Below, piece by piece: positions 53,371 through 60,651 of a DNA stretch of 64,000 bases. A program made the translations under genes and the position numbers. Location: the NCBI GenBank assembly GCA_028278205.1, contig JANQES010000029.1, positions 23,614 through 87,613 on the forward strand, read 5' to 3'. How positions within the stretch are numbered: the first letter of the stretch is position 1; each line of letters begins with the position of its first letter. Below the pieces are notes generated by a model. That model was not told the DNA's origin and made no database searches. It saw nothing but the letters and a program-made list of their open reading frames with translations. This DNA comes from Rhodothermales bacterium (GTDB taxonomy: Bacteria; Bacteroidota; Rhodothermia; Rhodothermales; Bin80).

Positions 53371-54182
53371 TCCTCCAGCCCGTCATCGTCTGCCATCTGG
53401 GCCGGGTGGCGTATGAGGCCACGTGGGATCTTCAAAAACAGGTGCAGGCACGGCTGATTGCGGCCAAACGGCAGGATCCGCCGGAGCCGTTGCCGCACGT
53501 GATGCTTCTGGTAGAACATCCGCCGGTCTATACGCTGGGCAAAAGCGGCAACGCCTCGAACCTGCTACTCTCGGAAGAGACGCTGGCGGCGCGCGGCGCC
53601 CGCTTCTTCCACATCGACCGGGGCGGCGACATCACCTTTCACGGCCCCGGCCAGCTCGTCGGCTATCCCCTGCTCGACCTCGACCGTTTCTTTACCGACC
53701 TCCACCGCTACATGCGAGCCCTGGAAGAAACCGTCATCCGCACCTGTGCCGATTACGGCCTCCAGGCCGGGCGCATAGCCGGGCGTACGGGCGTGTGGAT
53801 CGGCCCGGACGAAGCCGGACCCGAACGTAAGATCTGCGCCCTCGGCATCCGGTGCAGCCGCTGGGTGACTATGCACGGCTTTGCCTTCAACCTCAACACC
53901 GACCTGTCGTTTTTTGACCACATCATTCCCTGCGGCATCGACGACCGGGGCGTCACGACGCTTGCCCGCGAACTAGGCCGCCCCGCCGACGAGGCGGACG
54001 CCCGCACCCGCCTGCTCGGGCATTTTGCCGATCACTTCGGCACGCAGATGACGTACCTGGATCACGAGGACGCCTTCGCCTACCTCGAAACCCTGCTGGA
54101 GATGAAAGATTTGCAAACACGGCTCTGCAGCCCTGAAACGGCAGGATCTGTTTTGAAGTATGCTCGCTTTAACCTAAGTTAG
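53355..54182 (+). CDS. lipB: Octanoyltransferase LipB
   Basis: A 275-residue enzyme that moves octanoate from acyl carrier protein to lipoyl domains. Signature [20 protein letters not shown], the lysine/arginine segment [20 protein letters not shown] and the catalytic cysteine in [12 protein letters not shown] are present. LipA is not next to it. The reading frame is open to an ATG at 53256, but that part is translated repeat ([14 protein letters not shown]); I use the GTG at 53355, whose codons begin [12 protein letters not shown]. The C-terminus is about 30 residues longer than usual. Confidence 0.92.
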   Translation: MSNANILQPVIVCHLGRVAYEATWDLQKQVQARLIAAKRQDPPEPLPHVMLLVEHPPVYTLGKSGNASNLLLSEETLAARGARFFHIDRGGDITFHGPGQLVGYPLLDLDRFFTDLHRYMRALEETVIRTCADYGLQAGRIAGRTGVWIGPDEAGPERKICALGIRCSRWVTMHGFAFNLNTDLSFFDHIIPCGIDDRGVTTLARELGRPADEADARTRLLGHFADHFGTQMTYLDHEDAFAYLETLLEMKDLQTRLCSPETAGSVLKYARFNLS

Positions 54183-54268
54183 AAACGCGCTGGCAGAGGC
54201 GCTTCTTGCCGTCGCGCCGCTCCAGACAGCCCGGTGTACCCCTATCACCCAAGCAACCCCAACCGACG

Positions 54269-54631
54269 ATGACTGCGTTCAACCTGGAAGACTTTACCCG
54301 GCGGCTTCTTACCGAAACGCTTTTCTACGACGAAGAATACGGCGCGCTGGGTAACCTGAGTCTCATCGATCAGGAAGCGGGGCAAGAACGCTATGTGGCC
54401 TCCTACCTGCCCGAAGACGGCTCGTTTGTCATCGAAGAGGCGACGGCGTGGGAGACAGAGATCGATGCCGACGAAGAAGACGCCATCGGGTATGCCCTGG
54501 CCGTAGACTCGGATGAGCACGGCGCCTACGACACCGCCGAAGAAGCCGCCGACGTCTTGCTCGCCCTGGCACGCGAAGAGGGGCTGCTGCCGAGCATCAC
54601 GCTCCTCTTCGAAGAAGATGAAGTAGCTTAA
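54269..54631 (+). CDS. Small acidic protein of unknown function
   Basis: A 120-residue, strongly acidic protein (Asp/Glu throughout; ending LLFEEDEVA). It has no signal peptide or membrane helix and no motif I know. A conserved-looking ETLFYDEEYGALGNLSLIDQ lies near the N-terminus. It follows lipB by 86 bases in the same direction. Start 54269 is chosen because the preceding 21 codons are Arg/Pro-rich and unlike the rest. Confidence 0.6.
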   Translation: MTAFNLEDFTRRLLTETLFYDEEYGALGNLSLIDQEAGQERYVASYLPEDGSFVIEEATAWETEIDADEEDAIGYALAVDSDEHGAYDTAEEAADVLLALAREEGLLPSITLLFEEDEVA

Positions 54632-54782
54632 TGATTTTTGACGATCCTTATTAAAATCGCATCAGCCATTCCTAAAAGTCCTGCTCCAATCAGCGCCGGC
54701 GTGTCAAAAATCATTAATGGGTTTTGATTGCACGGGCAAAGCCCCTTTTACGGATTTTGACCTCGTCAAAATTCGTATTAAA
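54632..54782. repeat. TTTTTGAC / GTCAAAA inverted repeats
   Basis: TAATGATTTTTGACG just after the acidic protein stop pairs with GTCAAAAATCATTA near 54704-54717; a second pair, GGATTTTGACCTCGTCAAAATTC (near 54752-54775), is adjacent. Same family as 38608-38825; probably ends transcripts from both sides. Confidence 0.7.
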
Positions 54783-55167
54783 CACCTCTAAAAACCCCCC
54801 AGGCCAGCAGGCCCCATCCGACGATGAAGGCGACGCCGCCGAACGGGGTGATGGCGCCGAGCCACCCGGTGTCTGTGAGCACGAGCAAGTAGAGGCTGCC
54901 TGAGAAGAGCACGAGGCCCGCCACAAAGAGATAGCCCGCAGCATACACCGGCCAGCCGGGCCACTGCGTCGCGGCCCAGCCTACCGCCAGAAGCGCCAGT
55001 GCGTGCATCATGTGATAGAGCACGCCCGTCTTGAACGTCTCCAGACGCTCCGGGGGGATAGAATCAGCGTTTGCCAGGGCATGCGCCGCAAACGCACCCA
55101 GCGTCACCGCCAGGCCCGCCGCAACGGCGCCGATAATGAAGAAAAGACGCGGCATGTTTTTTTGCAT
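54778..55167 (-). CDS. DUF423 small membrane protein
   Basis: A 129-residue protein with four helices: FFIIGAVAAGLAVTLGAFAA, HMMHALALLAVGWAATQWPG, AAGYLFVAGLVLFSGSLYLL and ITPFGGVAFIVGWGLLAWGV. GAFAAHAL near residue 25 and the FSGSLYLL stretch are diagnostic of DUF423 (YgdD-like). The role is unknown. Inverted ACGTGA repeats lie just upstream of the start. Confidence 0.92.
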   Translation of the reverse strand: MQKNMPRLFFIIGAVAAGLAVTLGAFAAHALANADSIPPERLETFKTGVLYHMMHALALLAVGWAATQWPGWPVYAAGYLFVAGLVLFSGSLYLLVLTDTGWLGAITPFGGVAFIVGWGLLAWGVFRGV

Positions 55168-55254
55168 GAAACGTGAGGGGGCTTCGCTGAGACCTCTCTA
55201 AGGGCTCCCTCACGTTTACTCCGTCAGTCACCTTCGGTTCGTGTCACGTTTCAT
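55164..55254. repeat. Inverted AAACGTGA repeats
   Basis: TGAAACGTGAGGG at 55167-55179 pairs with CCCTCACGTTT near 55207-55217 and again, as TCACGTTTCA, near 55243-55252. One gene-spacer hairpin with an alternative partner, at the start of the DUF423 gene. Confidence 0.6.
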
Positions 55255-55305
55255 ACAGTGCCCGATTAAGTGGGATTTGCGTCGAAAAACCATCACCCTT
55301 CATTC

Positions 55306-56163
55306 CTACCTCATAACCATCATCGGGCGTGTTTCGCGGGCGGTGGGGGTGTGCAGTTCGTAGAGGTAGAGCCCTGCCGAGAGCCCCTCGGCACCAAGGT
55401 AGACTTCGTGCGAGCCTGCTGCCTGCGTGCCCAGTTCGAGCAGGCGCACCCGGCGTCCGAGCACGTCATAGACCGAGAGCGTTACCGGGGCGGGCTGATG
55501 CAGGGCGTAGCGGATGGTGGTGAAGGTGGTGAACGGGTTGGGAAAGGCGCGTTCGAGCGTGAAGGCCGAAGGCGTCGGGGTCTCGTCGGAAGCCGTGCTC
55601 ACATCCGCCGTCATCGTCCAGTTCGTGGTGTAGATGTTGTCGCCGGTTTCTTCGCCGTCGCCGTTGGCGGCGTTGCCGGCGGCGTAGATGGTTACGGGCC
55701 TTGTTTCGTCGGACGGCGCCGTCCAGCGCACCTGCCATTCATTTTGCGCCAGACCGTCCTCGGTGTGCGTGACGTAGTTCTGCACGATCACCCTGGTAAC
55801 GGTAGGATCGACCACTTCGAGCATCCCGACGTGATCGTGGAAATCCATGGTATCATTGACCGCTTTGACGGCCACTTGAAAGCCGAAGGTCGAGCGCCCG
55901 TCTTCTTCGACCCGCACTTTAAACGTAACCGTCTCGCCCGGCGTGTATTGCACCGGCGCTTCGATGAGCACCTGGCCGGAGCCGGTATTGGCCGTGCCGT
56001 CGTCGTGGCAATCGGTTGTTGTGCAGGTTTGTTCGTTGAAGAGACTCGTGATGGGCGCCCCGGTACTCGATCCCCGCGCCCCACCGATATTCGAACTCGC
56101 CACCAGGGGATAGAGCACCAGGCTCGCAACAAGCAGGATGAGCAAAACGCCTTTTCCACGCAT
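55306..56163 (-). CDS. Choice-of-anchor V protein with T9SS type A sorting domain
   Basis: A 285-residue exported protein. A signal peptide (LLILLVASLVLYPLVASS) leads to a domain with CTTTDCHDDGTANTGSGQV, the pattern of the choice-of-anchor V or Reeler-like domain, with a CxxxxCH pair that can look like a haem site. The C-terminal 75 residues (FTLERAFPNPFTTFTTIRYA to GLYLYELHTP) are a type A sorting signal that directs export through the T9SS, which links it with SprA. It is likely surface exposed. It ends 118 bases before the DUF423 gene region. Confidence 0.9.
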   Translation of the reverse strand: MRGKGVLLILLVASLVLYPLVASSNIGGARGSSTGAPITSLFNEQTCTTTDCHDDGTANTGSGQVLIEAPVQYTPGETVTFKVRVEEDGRSTFGFQVAVKAVNDTMDFHDHVGMLEVVDPTVTRVIVQNYVTHTEDGLAQNEWQVRWTAPSDETRPVTIYAAGNAANGDGEETGDNIYTTNWTMTADVSTASDETPTPSAFTLERAFPNPFTTFTTIRYALHQPAPVTLSVYDVLGRRVRLLELGTQAAGSHEVYLGAEGLSAGLYLYELHTPTARETRPMMVMR

Positions 56164-56302
56164 CAGCCGTACCTTGTTAATCCAAAGGGAGACTCTCCGG
56201 GTAATACGTTTTCCGCGGCTTAGACCCTACGACGCGCGGGGTATCTTCGGAGACATCAGACGGACTAATTAAGCCGATAAACGTCTTGCCCGTTTTGTCG
56301 GG

Positions 56303-56360
56303 GGGTCACGGGTCATGAGTGAAAAACCCGTGACCCGTGACTCATGACCCATGACGGGTT
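56303..56360. repeat. GTCATGA/GTGACCC-heptad inverted repeat
   Basis: GGTCACGGGTCATGAGT, loop GAAAAACC, CGTGACCCGTGACTCATGAC. Member of the TCATGA family, lying in the otherwise gene-free spacer 56164-56466. Confidence 0.82.
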
Positions 56361-56466
56361 GATCAGAGCAAAGCGAGCAGGACTTTTTTCGACGTGATTA
56401 GTACAAAATAGATCGGCTCAAGACCCAAAAACCTGTACGATCTGTGCGTCTTTTGTCCAGATTTTG

Positions 56467-57003
56467 TCACCGAGATTGCTCGCGGGTCGAGAGCACCTGG
56501 AAGGGAATGGCGATGTCGTTGAGTTTGAGCGTGTAGTTGCCGACGCCGTAGCGTCCCTGAAGCATCACGTAGAACCGATAGGGGCGGCGCACGCTGGCGC
56601 AGATCGAGCCCTGGGGCCGGCGCATTTCGAGCTTCGCGTTGATGATGTTGCCGGTGCGCTCCTGGGTTATCGCGTGGAGTTCCATGCAGGCGTCGGGAAA
56701 AGCGCCTTTGACCAGCACCTCCACCTCTACCTGCTGCCCTTCGACTGGAAGCGTGAGATCGAACAACGCCGGGCGCACGTTGACCGAGTCGAACGTGGCA
56801 GGATAGTAGAAATAATCGACCGCCGAGTCGGCAGGGGCGATGGTGATGGTCTGGCGACCGTCGGGCGCCTCGGCATCGTAGCGATGCCCGAATTGCTGAT
56901 CCGGCGGCACCTCTTCAGCCGAGCGCGAGCCGGTACACCCGGCAGCCAGCCCCGCCAGCACCACCACCCCGGCCATCAAGCCCAATCGGAAGCAAGCGTT
57001 CAT
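56467..57003 (-). CDS. Lipoprotein of unknown function
   Basis: A 178-residue lipoprotein with lipobox LAGLAAGC (Cys near residue 23). The mature part has beta-rich segments (TITIAPADSAVDYFYYPATF, VEVEVLVKGAFPDACMEL, RRPYRFYVMLQGRYGVGNYT) and a pair of cysteines that may form a disulphide. No family recognised. It is only five bases after rsfS in the same direction, so it is probably cotranscribed with rsfS and the LytR_C gene. Confidence 0.7.
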   Translation of the reverse strand: MNACFRLGLMAGVVVLAGLAAGCTGSRSAEEVPPDQQFGHRYDAEAPDGRQTITIAPADSAVDYFYYPATFDSVNVRPALFDLTLPVEGQQVEVEVLVKGAFPDACMELHAITQERTGNIINAKLEMRRPQGSICASVRRPYRFYVMLQGRYGVGNYTLKLNDIAIPFQVLSTREQSR

Positions 57004-57008
57004 TTCGT

Positions 57009-57467
57009 CTAGGATTCAGAGGGTTCCTTCAGCAACGCGATGCCGGCTGCCGACGACACCTCAGCGGGAACCGACTCCATGGGCGCATCGCCCCAGAGCC
57101 GTTCGAGATCATAGAAGGCGCGTTTCTCCGGGCTGAAGATATGCACCACGAGATCGACGTAATCGAGCAGGACCCACTGGCGGTGCTCCTGGCCTTCGCG
57201 GTGCCAGGGCCGCTCGCCACACGCCTGTTTGATCTCGTCTTCGATGGTCTCGTAGATGGCTTTGACCTGGAGGTCCGATTCGCCGGTGCAGATCACAAAA
57301 ATGTCGGCGACCCCGCTCACGGCGCTCATGTCCATCACGACGATGTCCGTGGCTTTTTTGGTGAGGGCAGCCTCAACGGCGTGGCGTGCCAGTACCCGCG
57401 CCGTCGTTGGTGTTTTACGTTTTTTGTCTTTGGTTCTGGCTGGAGCAAAATCTCGGGTGGTTCGCAT
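57009..57467 (-). CDS. rsfS: Ribosome silencing factor RsfS
   Basis: A 152-residue protein of the Iojap/YbeB family: ALTKKATDIVVMDMSAVSGV, ADIFVICTGESDLQVKAIYE, RPWHREGQEHRQWVLLDYVD and VHIFSPEKRAFYDLERLWGD are diagnostic. It binds ribosomal protein uL14 and blocks subunit joining when nutrients are scarce. Start 57467 (MRTTRDFAPARTK) excludes repeat-derived codons upstream. It lies after the LytR_C gene, an arrangement common in this phylum. Confidence 0.95.
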   Translation of the reverse strand: MRTTRDFAPARTKDKKRKTPTTARVLARHAVEAALTKKATDIVVMDMSAVSGVADIFVICTGESDLQVKAIYETIEDEIKQACGERPWHREGQEHRQWVLLDYVDLVVHIFSPEKRAFYDLERLWGDAPMESVPAEVSSAAGIALLKEPSES

Positions 57468-57520
57468 ACGCTTGGAAGACGGCCTCCCTGGGTTGGTTAG
57501 TAAAAGGTATGAGGGTGATG

Positions 57521-57661
57521 AATTTTGGATTTTGGATTTTGGATTGGTCTTATCCAGCACCGTCATCTCAATAGAAAACGCTGTGGGGGTTCTGGCCGTC
57601 ACAGCTTTTTCGTTTATTTGAGAGCGTTGTGCCTGACAATCCAAAATCTAAAATCCAAAAT
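57521..57661. repeat. GATTTTG-heptad inverted repeat, long loop
   Basis: A left arm of tandem GATTTTG words (57523-57547) with the core TCTTATCCAGCACC, and a right arm of complementary words (57638-57661) about 90 bases further. It lies between the LytR_C and rsfS genes, which are both on the minus strand, and fakes an N-terminal extension of RsfS. Confidence 0.8.
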
Positions 57662-57673
57662 GGATACAGATCT

Positions 57674-58141
57674 TCACTCATCGGCTACCGAGGTTTCGGC
57701 AAACGGGGGGAGCGTGGCATAATCCTGGCCGATGATGACCGAGGCGTCGAGGAAATAATCCTGCCGAAGCTCCTGTTTGACCCGCTCTTCGGACAGCCCG
57801 AGCGATGCTGCTACTCGCCGGGCGGCCTCCAGGTTGCCCACGCGGTCTACGACGATGGTCTGAGCCTGGTTAAACGACGAATGGTTGCCCACCTCGACCA
57901 CATCGAAGCCTTCCTGCCTCAAGAACTGCCGCATGCCTTCGGCCAACCCACTAACGCCGCAGCCGTTGCGGATCTCTACCTGGATGATATCACGGCCCGG
58001 CTCGACTTCGGTGGAAGCATCCGGCGAGGGCACGAGGTTGCTTCGGATCAAGGCATAGAGCAACACCAGGACGGCCAGTCCCAGCACCATCATCGTCACG
58101 TTGAGAACAACGTTGGACCAACCCGTCCGTTGTTTCCCCAT
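57674..58141 (-). CDS. LytR C-terminal domain protein
   Basis: A 155-residue protein: one N-terminal transmembrane helix (VVLNVTMMVLGLAVLVLLYA) and a LytR_C domain (residues 50-140, IIQVEIRNGCGVSGLAEGMR, FDVVEVGNHSSFNQAQTIVV, ASLGLSEERVKQELRQDYFL). The domain is found at the end of LytR-type ligases, but here it stands alone, membrane anchored, next to rsfS, as in many Bacteroidota. A role in the cell wall is inferred only from the domain. Confidence 0.88.
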   Translation of the reverse strand: MGKQRTGWSNVVLNVTMMVLGLAVLVLLYALIRSNLVPSPDASTEVEPGRDIIQVEIRNGCGVSGLAEGMRQFLRQEGFDVVEVGNHSSFNQAQTIVVDRVGNLEAARRVAASLGLSEERVKQELRQDYFLDASVIIGQDYATLPPFAETSVADE

Positions 58142-58181
58142 GCGTCTGGGCGCCTGCGGTTGGTGAAGAGAGGAAGCAGGA

Positions 58182-58226
58182 TAAAAAAGCGCGACACCCC
58201 CCGACGGATGTGCCGCGCTGCTATCG
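58182..58226 (-). terminator. Intrinsic terminator after Y/G-rich protein gene
   Basis: On the minus strand AGCGCGGCACA, loop, TGTCGCGCT followed by TTTTTTA. It ends the transcript of the gene at 58245-58811. Confidence 0.82.
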
Positions 58227-58244
58227 CTACATCAGTCGTGGCGT

Positions 58245-58811
58245 CTATCGATGGCTATCCCTCCAAAAAAGATCGGGGGAAGGCCCGGCGTGCATGAACG
58301 CAGCGCCGTGGTAGCCGTAGCCACCGTAGCCATACGGGCTGTAATAACCGTACGGGCTCATATAGCTGCCGTACGGGCTCTGCCGCACTTGAAAGTGAAG
58401 CTGGAATTTCTCGGAAGGACGCCAGGCAATCTCGGCGTTGCGCAAAAAGACACGCGGCTTCTGCTCGCCAAAGCCAAACGCCGACGACACCTCGTTATGG
58501 GGCGAATAGGCCACGCTCACGTCCATGCGGGCCGCCAGCTTGTTGCTGAACTGCCACGCCATCGTGTTGGTATACATCCCCATCGAGTAGGAGTTGCCGC
58601 CAAACGAGCCGGCAGACATCTCGACGCTGTGGCTCATCCGAAAGACGGAGGGACTGAAGAGCTTGTTGAGCACGAACCCCATGGCGCCGTTGGCGTCGTA
58701 GAGCCGCGCCGGGGCCGGGGCTTCTTGTACTTCTGACCGGAACTGAGCCTGTGCCGGCACAGCCAGCCCCAGAAAGCCAATCAGAACGAGCATTGATAGC
58801 GTCTTGCGCAT
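58245..58811 (-). CDS. Exported protein with Tyr/Gly-rich tail
   Basis: A 188-residue protein with a signal peptide (MLVLIGFLGLAVPAQAQ) and a domain with beta strands (LAARMDVSVAYSPHNEVSSA, FLRNAEIAWRPSEKFQLHFQ) that may be part of an outer membrane or periplasmic beta structure. From about residue 145 it is rich in Tyr, Gly, Ser and Pro (YGYYSPYGYGGYGYHG), like the tail of the protein at 62409-63800. No family recognised. It has its own terminator. Confidence 0.72.
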   Translation of the reverse strand: MRKTLSMLVLIGFLGLAVPAQAQFRSEVQEAPAPARLYDANGAMGFVLNKLFSPSVFRMSHSVEMSAGSFGGNSYSMGMYTNTMAWQFSNKLAARMDVSVAYSPHNEVSSAFGFGEQKPRVFLRNAEIAWRPSEKFQLHFQVRQSPYGSYMSPYGYYSPYGYGGYGYHGAAFMHAGPSPDLFWRDSHR

Positions 58812-58987
58812 AGGTGCTTCCTGAATACGGTGAAGGTGTACGCTCTAGTATAGAGCGGGCCGCTCCTTTTGTCAATACAAAAGCGCAACGGTTTTGTTCT
58901 GCATCCATCCAGGATAAATCGGGTAAAAAAGAGAGGATTTAACTGCGCGCGCCTTTCATCCCCTCCCTTTCGTACCTTGTAGCGGTG

Positions 58988-59096
58988 TGTAGATGGTTCT
59001 TGGTGCTTTGTACTTGGTACTTTGTTCGTTTACGCAAAGACGGTGCGGGTAGAAAAACAAAGCACAAAAAACCAAGCACAAAAAACTATCATTATC
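58988..59096. repeat. Heptad-like inverted repeat (ACTTTGT/CACAAAG)
   Basis: Left arm GGTTCTTGGTGCTTTGTACT and on, right arm AAACAAAGCACAAAAAACCA and on, loop around TTTACGCAAAGACGGTGCGG. Related to 16813-16903. The right arm ends 34 bases before the chorismate mutase start. Confidence 0.75.
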
Positions 59097-59129
59097 CATA
59101 CACACGACCCTCCATCCACCCCTAAGCCC

Positions 59130-59489
59130 ATGCTCGTAGAAACGCTGCGCAAGACGTTGAGCCACTTCGAGGACGGCCTGCCGCCCATCCCGGAGGTACC
59201 CACGAAGGCTGATCTCAAACCCTTGCGCGACCGCATCGACGAAATCGACCGGGTCATTCTTCAGTTGATGAACGAACGGTCTCGCTGCGCCAACGTCATC
59301 GGCCACATCAAAAAAAAGCTGGATTTGCCGGTCTACGCGCCGCGTCGCGAGGAAGAAGTCATCGAAAACGTGCTGGCCGCCAACGAAGGCCCGCTGCCCG
59401 ACGCCGCCGTCCGCCGGCTCTTCGAACGCGTCATCGACGAGACGCGCTCGCTCGAACGGCAAAAATACCAGAATGAACCTGACGAGTAA
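59130..59489 (+). CDS. Chorismate mutase, AroQ class
   Basis: A 119-residue all-helical chorismate mutase. The diagnostic first helix LKPLRDRIDEIDRVILQLMN, then ERSRCANVIGHIKKKL and a second helix pair (APRREEEVIENVLAANEGPL, RRLFERVIDETRSLERQK) match the AroQ fold, with Arg11-like and Lys residues in place. It converts chorismate to prephenate for Phe and Tyr synthesis. No fused dehydratase or DAHP synthase domain. The start at 59130 is selected; upstream codons are repeat. Confidence 0.93.
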   Translation: MLVETLRKTLSHFEDGLPPIPEVPTKADLKPLRDRIDEIDRVILQLMNERSRCANVIGHIKKKLDLPVYAPRREEEVIENVLAANEGPLPDAAVRRLFERVIDETRSLERQKYQNEPDE

Positions 59490-59551
59490 CGCGGCGTTGG
59501 TTGTATAGCGTTTCGGTAGGGCGGAACCTGAATATTTTCAGCGGTTGGATC

Positions 59552-60595
59552 ATGCGTAAAAAACTATTCAAAGTAGCGCTTATCCTCGTGCTTGCCGGCC
59601 TGGGGCTGGGCGGCGGCGGGGCCTGGATGATGTTCAGCGCCAACACGCCGGCCTTCGAGGGCAAACGCGGCATCAAGATTCCGCCGGGCACGGGCTTCGA
59701 GACCGCGCTCGACTCGCTCGACGCCGCCGGCATCCTCGCCTCGCGGCAAACCTTCGCGTGGATGGCCCGCCTCACGGGCTGGGGCGACCAGATCAAAGCG
59801 GGGTATTACACCTTCGAGGGCAGGCAATCGAATTACGACCTGCTCAGCACGCTGCGTCGCGGGCTTCAGACGCCCATCCGCCTGACCATCCCGCCCGGCA
59901 CGCGGCCCGACGTGGTGGCTAAAGTGGCCGGGCGCGACATGGCTTTCGACGCCGAGACCTTCCGCGCCGCCCTCCGCGATCCCGTCCTCGCCGAAGAACT
60001 GGGCACCGACACGCTCCACCTCTTCAGCTACATGATGCCGGAGACGTACTTCTTCTACTGGCTCACCGACGCGCCCACCGTCGTGCAGCGCATCAAACAA
60101 GAGACCGATAAATTCTTCACCGACGAGATGCGCCAGCGCGCTCGCAGCCGCGGCCTGAGCGTCGATGCCGTGCTCAGCCTGGCTGCTATCGTCGAATGGG
60201 AGACGAGTGTGGAGGAGGAAAAAGCCCGCGTGGCCGGCGTCTACATCAACCGCCTCGAACAAAGCTGGCCGCTCCAGGCCGATCCCACCGTGCAATACGC
60301 CATCATCGCGCTGGAAGGACAAAAACGGCGGCTGTTCAACCGCGATTACGAGATCAACCATCCCTACAACACCTATCAATTCAAAGGCTTGCCGCCCGGC
60401 CCCGTCACCAACCCCTCGCCCACGTCCATCCGCGCCGTGGTCGATGCCGAGAAGCACAATTATATGTTTTTCGTCGCCAAGCCAGGCGGTGGGCACACCT
60501 TCAACGCCACGCTGGCCGGCCACACCCGCGACGCCGCCATCTTCCACCGCTACATGCGCGAGCAACGCCGCCGGCAACAGGCCAACGGGGGCTGA
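59552..60595 (+). CDS. mltG: Endolytic transglycosylase MltG
   Basis: A 347-residue inner membrane enzyme. One N-terminal helix (KLFKVALILVLAGLGLGGGG), then a LysM-like region (IPPGTGFETALDSLDAAGIL) and the YceG/MltG catalytic domain with the glutamate in IVEWETS (about residue 215), YINRLEQSWPLQADPTVQYA and NTYQFKGLPPGPVTNPS. It cuts nascent glycan strands and sets their length. Start 59552 (MRKKLFKVAL) is favoured over the ATG at 59501 by the positive-inside rule. It is followed by a perfect palindrome and a convergent gene. Confidence 0.96.
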   Translation: MRKKLFKVALILVLAGLGLGGGGAWMMFSANTPAFEGKRGIKIPPGTGFETALDSLDAAGILASRQTFAWMARLTGWGDQIKAGYYTFEGRQSNYDLLSTLRRGLQTPIRLTIPPGTRPDVVAKVAGRDMAFDAETFRAALRDPVLAEELGTDTLHLFSYMMPETYFFYWLTDAPTVVQRIKQETDKFFTDEMRQRARSRGLSVDAVLSLAAIVEWETSVEEEKARVAGVYINRLEQSWPLQADPTVQYAIIALEGQKRRLFNRDYEINHPYNTYQFKGLPPGPVTNPSPTSIRAVVDAEKHNYMFFVAKPGGGHTFNATLAGHTRDAAIFHRYMREQRRRQQANGG

Positions 60596-60597
60596 TT

Positions 60598-60651
60598 ATA
60601 AATTTTGAGGGGGAAATGCTCGCGCGCGAGCATTTCCCCCTCAAAATTTAT
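60598..60651. terminator. Perfect 54-bp loop-free palindrome between convergent genes
   Basis: Two 27-base arms meet at 60624/60625 with no spacer (centre GCTCGCG|CGCGAGC). The left edge is two bases past the mltG stop and the right edge is the first base of the FadL-type gene's stop codon, so it most likely terminates both transcripts. Confidence 0.9.
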
